Below are positions 1 to 6,994 of a stretch of 13,759 bases of DNA, piece after piece. Origin of the DNA: Bacteroidota bacterium (GTDB lineage Bacteria; Bacteroidota; Bacteroidia; CAILMK01); assembly GCA_013287095.1 (NCBI GenBank), contig JABDEJ010000061.1, positions 1 through 13,759 of the forward strand, given 5' to 3'. The position numbers and the translations under genes are program-made. Within the stretch, counting starts at the first letter, position 1, and every line of letters starts with the position of its first letter. The notes below the pieces were generated by a model. That model searched no databases and had not been told where the DNA came from. It worked only from the letters and a program-made list of their open reading frames with translations.

Positions 1-1
1 A

Positions 2-3000
2 TCGGGTCCCAGCTACGCCACTTTTGCAGCTGCCGTAAAGGATCTTACAACCAACGGGGTAAGCGGCGCTGTTACTTTTAAAGTTGCTGCGGCTACCTAT
101 AATGAACAAGTAACTATCGGTAAAATAACAGGTGTTTCAGCGACAAATACCATCACTTTTGTAGGGGCGGGTAAAAGTGCATCCATAATTGCAAGTACTG
201 CAAGTCCTGTAGTGTATGTCAATTCAGGTTCATACATTAATTTTAGCGGATTTACGGTCCAAAGCTCCACACCGGCAGCCACTTTATTTGAGCAAAATGC
301 CACATTATATTGCTCCATTTCTAATTCAAGTTTGATGGGTACAAAAGGGGGAAACGGTATTCCCCTTTATTTGAATAATACAAATTATTCTACTGTAAAT
401 AACTGTTACCTGTTTGGAGGTGGTGAAGGAGGAGAAATATTTGCGAGTAGCGGAACCAGTTCTGCTCCAATCGGGAATTTGACCTTTTCGAATAACAGGA
501 TTGTTGAATTTCAGAATTATGGTTTGTTTATAAACAATTCGGGTGGGTATGGCGTGGTAAACAACCTGTATAGCAGTAATGTAATAGATTCATCATATAA
601 TACTACCGGTTATGGGTTCTTTTCTGAATTTGAAACCGGCGCTACATATAGCAACAATAAAATATTGGCTAAACTGGCCTACTCATTTTATATTCTTTAT
701 CCAAACAGTAAGGCATCTGCACCGCCATTTCAGGTTTATAATTCCTTTAGTACGAATTACACTAATTATGGCCTTTATGTGAATCTCACAGGTACTTCAA
801 GTGGAAACGTCTCTATTGACTTCAATACCTTTTACACTGATTCTACCATGAAGGCAAATGGGTGCATTTTCGCTACAAGTGCCGTTTCAAAAGGATTGAG
901 TATAGAGAGCAATATTTTTGAACAGCTTATTTCAAATAATACCAGTACCAATGGTTTGCTTCAATTGGCGGGAACTGCTTCGGAATTTAATGTGATTGAG
1001 GGCAATGACCTATATGCTCCAGGGCAGTATTATGCCAATTTGTTCGGCACTGTCTATCATGACTTTCCCACTTATCAAACAGCAATGAATGCCAATGGAT
1101 GGGAGCTGAATGCATCCAGTATAAAACCAGTTTATATAAGTCCTCCGTTTAACCTTCATCTTAATCAGTTTAATCCGGATCCGTTGGGTGTATATACCGG
1201 TATTTCTACAGATATTGATGGGAATGCCAGGTGTAAGTTGTTCCCAACGGCGGGCGCCAATGAATCGTCATATGACAAGGGTACCCCTACTGCAAAATTC
1301 TTTTTCCCGTCTGTAATATACCCAGGATCACCGGCGCTTGTTACCCAAACCGGAAAACCGGGAGAGCCAAAAGCATATGCGTGGTACCTGAATGGGACGC
1401 TCGTTAGTGATTCAATAGTCTTACTCACAAGTAAATTCGTGGTGGGTGTTGATTCACTCAGACTTGTGGTTACTTCATGTGGTGGATCAAGTACTTATAC
1501 AGCTATTGATACCGTAAAATCTCCAAAAAAAGCTCCTGTGGTTGATTTTGTTTCTAATACCAATGTGATCCAAACAGGGCAGACGGTTTCGTTTGCAGAT
1601 GTTAGTTCAAACGGGCCAACGTCCTGGACCTGGAGCATTAGTCCTGCCACCAGTGGATTATCTAAAACCTATGCTTATGTTAATAACGATTCTACCACAC
1701 CAAATCCTGTGGTACAGTTTCTTACAGCCGGAATGTACACTATTTGCCTCACTGCAAGCAATAGCGTGGGAGCCGGGTCGCAAACATGCAAAACAAACTT
1801 TATAACAGTATATAGGGCGCTTAACATTGGCTCTCAATCTACAGTAAATGATTCCACTGGTTATTTGTATGACGATGGAGGTCCCAATGCGCCTTACAAA
1901 AGCAACGCTGTCAATTCAATTCTTATAAATCCTTGTGCAGATACCATTTACCTAACATTCAGCATGTTTGATCTTTACTGCGGCAATGCTTACCTGAAAG
2001 TTTATCAAGGCAAGGACAATACGGGTACGATGCTCGGCCCATGTCCTCAGGGTTTTACAGGAGGGCCAACTAATGTCTGTGGTGCTATTTGTTTCCCAAA
2101 TGTCACAAGACCTGATACATTCAAAGCAAGGAACTTTATGTACATCGAAATGAACGATGGCACCAATAATGGTTCTGCCGGATTTGCGGCCCATTGGTGG
2201 AGCAAGCCAAAGAAAGGCAGCAACCCAAAACCCGCTTTTACATCGTCTGAATCAGGAGATTCGGTATGTGTTGGTCACAGGATCGTACTTACAAATACTA
2301 CCCCAATTGACCCGAGTGACCCTCCTTCATTCTTTTGGTGGAGTGGCAGCATTTTAGCGCCATTCCCTTGTCCCGGCAACTGTGTTACAACCATTGACTC
2401 CTATAGTGTTTCAGGTCAGATCAATCTTACCCTCATTGCTTCAAGTTGCGGGGGTACAGATTCGGCCACACAAACGGTTACAGTGTATAATCCGCCACCC
2501 CCATCTATCAATTTTACAGTTGATAATCAGGATCCAACGGAATATGATCATATTTATTTTTCTGCCATTTCCAATGTCTGTATTGATGATTATAAATGGG
2601 TTTTTACCAAATCAGACCCTAATGACACCGGATCAGCGGTGTACCAGAATGGAACTGGTGCAAGTGACCCAAATCCAATTGTTTCATTTTCTGATACCGG
2701 GTATTATAATGTGACTTTAATGGTTGACAACAATTTAGGGACTCAGAGCAACGCCATAACCAAAACAAAGTATTTGCATGTGAGACAATCCTATTGTACG
2801 CCAACGGTTAATGCGCTCACTTCTGATATTGGGATAAGTAAGGTCGAGTTCAATCAGATCGTGAATTATACCAAGCCGGGTTCAGCCGTGTATTCAAATT
2901 TTGTAAATACACCTTCGTTAACAACCCCAGTTCAGGTAGGGATCACGTATCCACTTACGGTACAAAGGGATAGCCCGGCATATAATTCCATTACCAGGAC

Positions 3001-4789
3001 TGCATATATAGACTGGAATGAAGATGGTGTATTCAGTTCATCAGAAGTGGTAGGTGTTGATTCAAATTCTACCTCAATAAGATGGACCAAGAATATAAAG
3101 GTCCCTGCTAATGCTACCATTGGTGCTACGGTGTTGCGGATTGCCATAAATGTAGGAAGCCAGGGAAATAATCCTTGTGGCCCTAGTAAATACGGTGAAT
3201 TTCAGGACTATAGGATCTATGTACAACAGTACCACACACCTCCTGTCATAACCTTGAAAGGTAAGGATACTATTAATCTGGAACTAGGTTATCCTTATGT
3301 CGAGCCCGGATATTCAGCATATTCTTCGCTTAACGGGAATATTACCTCATTGGTGAAAGTAACTTCGAGCAAATTAAGTATTCCGTTCCCCGGTGGCACT
3401 TTGTATTCATATAATGTTACAGACTCTTCGTTCCAGAAAGCGCCTACAGTGTACAGGTATGTTTTATATGTTAAAGACACCATAGCCCCGACATTGGTTG
3501 TTGCAGGGCCAGACACCATCAAAGCACAGGTTGGAGCTAAAATTACGTATCAAAAAGTGACTTCCACTTCTGATCTTGTCACCAAGATACTGCATCCTGT
3601 AATGGATACGTCTAAAATAAATCACAAATTGCTGGGCATTTATCCTGTATATTATACCTTGACAGATTCTGCCGGGAATAAAACCACGGTGGTGCGCTAT
3701 GTGGATATTGTTGATACTGTTGCAGCGGTTCTAAAACTCAAGGGCGGTTCCACAGATACAATTGCTGCCGGTTCTGCTTACAAAGATTCAGGTGTCGTAG
3801 TTACCGATAACTATTACAGGATTACTTTGCTTGATAGCCTGGTAAAGACATCTTTCAGCCCTACGCTTAACATTAACGTGCCTGGGGTTTATACGGAAAC
3901 CTATAATCTGACAGATCCTTCAGGAAACAAATCAAAAGCAATTACAAGGGAAATTGTGGTTGTTGACAAAACACCTCCTGTCATCACATTGCTCGGCCCT
4001 GCAACTGACAGCGTGGCAGTTTATACGTCCTACTCTGATCCGGGTGTTACGGTAACGGATAATGTGAGCAAATCGAATCAGATTACAATTACCCGCTTAG
4101 GCACTTTCGTTGCATTATATCCCAGTGGTATTCCGGATTCCCTGGGGATCTTTACCATTATATATGTTGCAAGGGATCAGGCAGGAAATATTGCATCTAA
4201 GACAAGATATGTAAAAGTGCAGGATAGAACGGCACCTATCATTACCCTTGTTGGCAGCCAATCTGTATCGATATGCAGATGGCGAACTTATATTGACAGC
4301 GGATATACGGTTTCAGATAACTACGATAAAGTCAAGGATATTAAAATTGATACTATAGGGACTTTCCTAAAAACAAAGACTTCCATAGAAGGTCTTTTTG
4401 ACCTGGCTTATACAGCAACGGATAAGTCCGGAAACAAATCCACATCATTATATCGTGGTATCCAAGTTATATCAGAAACTTATTCCCAATGTGCTTCAGG
4501 CATTGTAGAGGGATTGAACCCTGAAAAATATGTTTCAGTTTATCCGAACCCGGGCTCAGGAGTATTTTTTGTAAATATGAATTTCCCGCCTGATAAAGAG
4601 TCAGGCAATCCATCTACAGTTATATCTGTTACTGATATACTTGGAAGAGAAGTGGCGAGGATAAATGGCATTGCTTTAAACGAAAACAGTATCAGGATTG
4701 ATCTCAGCAATCAGCAAAGCGGCGTTTATTTCCTGAATATCATTTCTGGCAATCAAAGGGCCGTAAAAAGAATTGAAATAGCAAAATAA
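2..4789 (+). CDS. Giant secreted mosaic protein with T9SS type A sorting domain, 5' end missing
   Basis: The frame is open from the window edge (codon 1 at base 2) to TAA at 4787-4789, giving 1595 residues without the N-terminus. The GTG at 212 lies inside a repeat and is not a true start. Visible modules in order: a right-handed beta-helix (residues 1-404) opening with YATFAAAVKDL and closing with DIDGNARC, both typical of pectin-lyase-like repeats in Bacteroidota; an Ig-like stretch (425-505); a PKD domain (512-605); a CUB-like module (611-733, LTFSMFDLYCGNAYLKVYQG); two PKD-like domains (742-927); a GEVED-like domain (930-1078, AYIDWNEDGVF); five DUF5011-type repeats (1080-1490); and a type A T9SS domain (1510-1595) with SVYPNPGSG and SGVYFLNI. 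The protein is probably exported by Sec and then T9SS and fixed to or released from the surface. Adhesion or glycan binding is inferred from the architecture. I see no catalytic residues I would trust. It converges on the next gene with 32 bases between and no clear terminator. Confidence 0.9.
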   Translation, partial: SGPSYATFAAAVKDLTTNGVSGAVTFKVAAATYNEQVTIGKITGVSATNTITFVGAGKSASIIASTASPVVYVNSGSYINFSGFTVQSSTPAATLFEQNATLYCSISNSSLMGTKGGNGIPLYLNNTNYSTVNNCYLFGGGEGGEIFASSGTSSAPIGNLTFSNNRIVEFQNYGLFINNSGGYGVVNNLYSSNVIDSSYNTTGYGFFSEFETGATYSNNKILAKLAYSFYILYPNSKASAPPFQVYNSFSTNYTNYGLYVNLTGTSSGNVSIDFNTFYTDSTMKANGCIFATSAVSKGLSIESNIFEQLISNNTSTNGLLQLAGTASEFNVIEGNDLYAPGQYYANLFGTVYHDFPTYQTAMNANGWELNASSIKPVYISPPFNLHLNQFNPDPLGVYTGISTDIDGNARCKLFPTAGANESSYDKGTPTAKFFFPSVIYPGSPALVTQTGKPGEPKAYAWYLNGTLVSDSIVLLTSKFVVGVDSLRLVVTSCGGSSTYTAIDTVKSPKKAPVVDFVSNTNVIQTGQTVSFADVSSNGPTSWTWSISPATSGLSKTYAYVNNDSTTPNPVVQFLTAGMYTICLTASNSVGAGSQTCKTNFITVYRALNIGSQSTVNDSTGYLYDDGGPNAPYKSNAVNSILINPCADTIYLTFSMFDLYCGNAYLKVYQGKDNTGTMLGPCPQGFTGGPTNVCGAICFPNVTRPDTFKARNFMYIEMNDGTNNGSAGFAAHWWSKPKKGSNPKPAFTSSESGDSVCVGHRIVLTNTTPIDPSDPPSFFWWSGSILAPFPCPGNCVTTIDSYSVSGQINLTLIASSCGGTDSATQTVTVYNPPPPSINFTVDNQDPTEYDHIYFSAISNVCIDDYKWVFTKSDPNDTGSAVYQNGTGASDPNPIVSFSDTGYYNVTLMVDNNLGTQSNAITKTKYLHVRQSYCTPTVNALTSDIGISKVEFNQIVNYTKPGSAVYSNFVNTPSLTTPVQVGITYPLTVQRDSPAYNSITRTAYIDWNEDGVFSSSEVVGVDSNSTSIRWTKNIKVPANATIGATVLRIAINVGSQGNNPCGPSKYGEFQDYRIYVQQYHTPPVITLKGKDTINLELGYPYVEPGYSAYSSLNGNITSLVKVTSSKLSIPFPGGTLYSYNVTDSSFQKAPTVYRYVLYVKDTIAPTLVVAGPDTIKAQVGAKITYQKVTSTSDLVTKILHPVMDTSKINHKLLGIYPVYYTLTDSAGNKTTVVRYVDIVDTVAAVLKLKGGSTDTIAAGSAYKDSGVVVTDNYYRITLLDSLVKTSFSPTLNINVPGVYTETYNLTDPSGNKSKAITREIVVVDKTPPVITLLGPATDSVAVYTSYSDPGVTVTDNVSKSNQITITRLGTFVALYPSGIPDSLGIFTIIYVARDQAGNIASKTRYVKVQDRTAPIITLVGSQSVSICRWRTYIDSGYTVSDNYDKVKDIKIDTIGTFLKTKTSIEGLFDLAYTATDKSGNKSTSLYRGIQVISETYSQCASGIVEGLNPEKYVSVYPNPGSGVFFVNMNFPPDKESGNPSTVISVTDILGREVARINGIALNENSIRIDLSNQQSGVYFLNIISGNQRAVKRIEIAK
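3239..4470 (+). repeat. Five tandem DUF5011/HYR-like Ig repeats within the first gene
   Basis: Five units begin at about 3239, 3485, 3722, 3974 and 4232, each 237-258 bases (about 80 residues). The recurring signature is (P/A)P-hydrophobic-(I/V)-x-L-x-G, then a Y-x-(D/E)-x-G-(Y/V) turn, then V(T/S)DN, and near the end a T-D-x-S/A-G-N-K motif. Units 1, 4 and 5 fit best (PPVITLKG, PPVITLLG, APIITLVG); unit 2 lacks the D-x-G turn. The DNA copies have diverged, so this is an old protein-level duplication rather than a recent tandem repeat. Such arrays usually act as rigid spacers that hold a functional head away from the cell; that role is inferred here. Confidence 0.85.
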
Positions 4790-4821
4790 ACCAAAAAGGG
4801 AAACAGACTATAAGACAGAGA

Positions 4822-5628
4822 TTATCGGATAGTGACGTAACCCTGAGATATTGTCTGGCTCCTTCGGTTATAACAGATAACCTTGTATTCACCTGTCTCA
4901 TTCAGGTTTAAGGAAAAATATGCGCTTTCAAGGGAACCGTCTATCCAGAAGTTTTTGGATGTTACGTATATCGGGTACTTTTCGGTTTCGAACCCTTTCT
5001 TAAAAACATCTACGATCATGGTGTCAGTGTATAGAGGTCTGTCATTCACAACTTCTACACTCAATTCGCCAGCTTTGAAAACCGAGCCTGTATTTGTAGG
5101 AACCATATTAACAATTGACCTGCAAAATATGGTTTTTGCATTGTAATAACTCCTGTCAGGGTCTTTATGTAAGACCCGATTTTGTTGATGGTTTATAGTA
5201 GGCGGATTTTGCTCATTTTCAGGTTCAGTTCGGGTTTTGAGAATTATTGTAAGATCATTCATTGCAAGTTCTTTGCCTTCATAGTCCTGCACAGTACATT
5301 TATAGTTGCCCGCTTCGGTGAACTGGTAATCCAACAATGCCCAGGTTCGGTTGCTTTGTATTTCCATGGCGCGTTTCTCGTAATTCCTGTAAATATTGCC
5401 CGATTTTTTCCTGATATTTAATATTAGTTTTTTGCTCTTTATGCGCTTATTATGGTTGTAAAATAACACATAAACATAGCCGCCCTTTTCATCAAGGTTC
5501 CAGGTATTTGAGGCACCGACAGGCTCACCTTTGCTGTCATAATTACTGCAAAAAACGATTTCCTGAGCATAGCTAAACCCATGTGCAAAGAAGCAGATAA
5601 ATACGGTGGTTGACAGGCTTTTTAACAA
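4822..5628 (-). CDS. Exported two-domain protein of unknown function (internal duplication)
   Basis: This 268-residue protein has a signal peptide (residues 1-22: a lysine, then the hydrophobic run VFICFFAHGFSYA, with probable cleavage before QE). The mature part holds two copies of the same roughly 100-residue domain, at about 24-128 and 166-267. Each copy opens with an I-x-FC motif, carries a W in its second half, and ends with F-x-x-x-E(A/T)G-x-YK and a final hydrophobic-TI strand, which resembles a beta-sandwich. A charged, Asn/Gln-rich linker (130-163) joins them. The start is TTG at 5628: an in-frame TAA lies only four codons upstream, there is no ATG or GTG between, and the next Met is residue 88. 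I do not recognise the family. There is no T9SS domain and no lipobox, so it is probably periplasmic. It is divergent from the membrane-protein/J-domain pair. Confidence 0.8.
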   Translation of the reverse strand: MLKSLSTTVFICFFAHGFSYAQEIVFCSNYDSKGEPVGASNTWNLDEKGGYVYVLFYNHNKRIKSKKLILNIRKKSGNIYRNYEKRAMEIQSNRTWALLDYQFTEAGNYKCTVQDYEGKELAMNDLTIILKTRTEPENEQNPPTINHQQNRVLHKDPDRSYYNAKTIFCRSIVNMVPTNTGSVFKAGELSVEVVNDRPLYTDTMIVDVFKKGFETEKYPIYVTSKNFWIDGSLESAYFSLNLNETGEYKVICYNRRSQTISQGYVTIR

Positions 5629-5762
5629 AACTAATTTTTAAATAATATACGAATTTAACTACAAATCTGCTCAGTACGGTCGACACCATGTGATCGTCCT
5701 TACTGATATGAAGTTCTTGATTAAACGCTAAAATCGTTAATTTGCATATCTATTCAGATTTT
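5629..5762. promoter_or_regulatory. Divergent intergenic region with weak Bacteroidota promoter candidates
   Basis: This spacer separates the exported duplicated-domain protein (leftward) from the membrane protein (rightward). Rightward, TTAATTTG at 5737-5744 matches the Bacteroidota -7 consensus TAnnTTTG in five of its six fixed bases, with CTTG at 5716-5719 as a poor and rather close upstream box. Leftward, CAGATTTG (plus-strand 5662-5669) also matches five of six fixed bases and lies about 33 bases before the TTG start. Neither has a good TTTG at the expected -33 position. No operator palindrome or riboswitch was recognised. Confidence 0.3.
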
Positions 5763-6320
5763 ATGAATGAAAAAAAGGACAAAGGAGATGTGAATATGTT
5801 TACATTAAGTATTCTACTTATTGGCGTCTTTCCCGGTCTGGGTGTTTTGTTTTTCATTGGCGAAAAAACGTTGATTCGTGTTGATGCAGTATTCAATATT
5901 GCAGCAGTTGCCGGAATAATTGTCTTTGTTATGCACCTGCCATTCCTGAAAAAGCTGAACAGGTACCTGGCGGAAATTATAGGTTTTGCGTTGTTAGGAT
6001 GGGGATTGATCATAACTGCTTTATTTATGGGCAGCAATTATCTTTTTCATGGACAACCGGTAACAGATATTTATCGGGTTATCACGGCTACGGCTCATCC
6101 GGAAGACCGCGAACTGCCATTCCCGGTCTCTGTTACCATTTCACAATTTGAAAACCTCCAGACAACGGTTCCTTCAAAAGCTTATGATGATTACCCTGAC
6201 ATGCTGAAATTTAAAGGCAATGAGGAGCAGAAATTTATTGACCAGCCAAAGCAGGCTAAAATGACAACTGCAAAGGGCTTGTTCGGATATTCGGTTTTGC
6301 TTTCCAAAGAGCTTGATTAA
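5763..6320 (+). CDS. Three-helix membrane protein of unknown function
   Basis: The product is 185 residues if translation starts at ATG 5763. Three hydrophobic segments are clear: about 13-33 (FTLSILLIGVFPGLGVLFFIG), 41-61 and 69-90. A polar tail of about 95 residues follows, containing HPEDRELPFPV and a Lys/Gln-rich stretch. Start choice is uncertain. ATG 5763 gives a Lys-rich cytoplasmic leader before the first helix. ATG 5796 would start directly at the helix and is preceded by AAAGGAG eight bases upstream, an unusually good ribosome site for this phylum. A TTG at 5742 is also in frame but overlaps the candidate promoter. The family is not recognised. It lies 52 bases before the J-domain gene on the same strand, so the two are probably co-transcribed, and its membrane location fits a partner that also has membrane helices. 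Confidence 0.75.
   Translation: MNEKKDKGDVNMFTLSILLIGVFPGLGVLFFIGEKTLIRVDAVFNIAAVAGIIVFVMHLPFLKKLNRYLAEIIGFALLGWGLIITALFMGSNYLFHGQPVTDIYRVITATAHPEDRELPFPVSVTISQFENLQTTVPSKAYDDYPDMLKFKGNEEQKFIDQPKQAKMTTAKGLFGYSVLLSKELD
5781..5787 (+). promoter_or_regulatory. Strong Shine-Dalgarno-like AAAGGAG deciding between two starts
   Basis: AAAGGAG ends eight bases before ATG 5796 and lies inside the reading frame that begins at ATG 5763. Canonical Shine-Dalgarno sites are uncommon in Bacteroidota, so this match supports the later start and a 174-residue product. It could equally be chance, because the bases also encode the Lys-Asp-Lys-Gly-Asp leader. Confidence 0.4.
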
Positions 6321-6372
6321 ATTTGGAACTTGTTTTAACAATCAGCCCGTTATATAAATCAACAGTTTAGAA

Positions 6373-6933
6373 TTGGATTTTTACAGTCTTTTGGGAATAA
6401 CGGCTACAGCAAGCGCTACGGAAATCAAGAGCGCTTTTCGTGTTCGCGCCAAACTTTATCATCCTGACATAAACAGGTCTTCTGATGCTGATGAAAATTT
6501 CAGGATGCTCTATATTGCCTATGCCACCCTGATTGACCCGCTGAAGCGGAAATTATATGATCAGTTGCTTAAAGAAGACCTGAAAGCAGGAAGTGAATGG
6601 GTAAGTAGGGCAGAGTATGAAAAGATGCAGCGGAGGGCGGCTATGAGGGCCAGGATGTATGCAAATATGCAATTTGAGCAGTTCGAAGCAAGGACATTTT
6701 CAAAGGCTGGTTTTCACGCCAAACAAGCTATGGCTTTTATCATTTTTTTCGGGATGATGTGCGGAGGTATGATATTGCTTACCGAAGGCACGCACTATGT
6801 TTTCAAAGAAACCTTTAATGGCGCCCAGGTAACGGGATACGCCTTCTGGCTTGCAGGGCTGGTCTTCTGTTATATCAGCAGCAAGGCCCTTCTGGCCATT
6901 TACGAAACCTGGAGGCTTGGAGGGAGCGATTAA
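6373..6933 (+). CDS. Membrane-anchored J-domain (DnaJ-like) co-chaperone
   Basis: This 186-residue protein begins with a J domain (residues 2-65): DFYSLLGI at the start, the HPD motif at 30-32 that stimulates the Hsp70 (DnaK) ATPase, and the closing LIDPLKRKLYDQ helix. A strongly basic, probably helical stretch (78-115) follows, then two membrane helices at about 117-137 and 154-176. It lacks the Gly/Phe region, zinc fingers and substrate-binding domain of classical DnaJ, so it is a type III J protein. Known membrane J proteins recruit DnaK to a specific site; here that would be the inner membrane, by inference. The start must be TTG 6373, because an in-frame TAA lies six codons upstream with no ATG or GTG between and the J domain begins at residue 2. 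It is probably an operon partner of the upstream three-helix protein and converges on the large gene to its right. Confidence 0.88.
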   Translation: MDFYSLLGITATASATEIKSAFRVRAKLYHPDINRSSDADENFRMLYIAYATLIDPLKRKLYDQLLKEDLKAGSEWVSRAEYEKMQRRAAMRARMYANMQFEQFEARTFSKAGFHAKQAMAFIIFFGMMCGGMILLTEGTHYVFKETFNGAQVTGYAFWLAGLVFCYISSKALLAIYETWRLGGSD

Positions 6934-6935
6934 GC

Positions 6936-6994
6936 AATGTGCTGATTTGCTAATGCGATAATGTGCTAATTTTTAATTCCTAATTCTTAATTAG
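6936..6994. repeat. AT-rich intergenic repeat cluster (AATGTGCTRATTT copies and TAATTNN heptads)
   Basis: The 61-base convergent gap is almost wholly repetitive. AATGTGCTGATTT (6936-6948) and AATGTGCTAATTT (6960-6972) flank GCTAATGCGAT, itself a degenerate copy. Three heptads follow: TAATTCC, TAATTCT and TAATTAG (6974-6994). Comparable short intergenic repeats are seen in other Bacteroidota genomes, as far as I recall; their function is unknown. Confidence 0.55.
6980..6994. terminator. Possible weak bidirectional hairpin between convergent genes
   Basis: CTAATT (6980-6985) pairs with AATTAG (6989-6994) across a three-base loop. The stem is only six pairs with one G-C, and no clean U-tract follows on either strand. 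Its position directly after the large minus-strand gene's stop codon, between convergent genes, is the main reason to list it. Confidence 0.2.

Noticed and set aside
212..4789. Start of the first gene at GTG 212
   Set aside because: The frame is open to the window edge and upstream residues (YATFAAAVKDL, AATYNEQVTIG) are typical beta-helix sequence, so the gene begins outside the window.
4790..4821. Terminator between the two convergent genes
   Set aside because: No inverted repeat with a T-tract could be found in the 32 bases.
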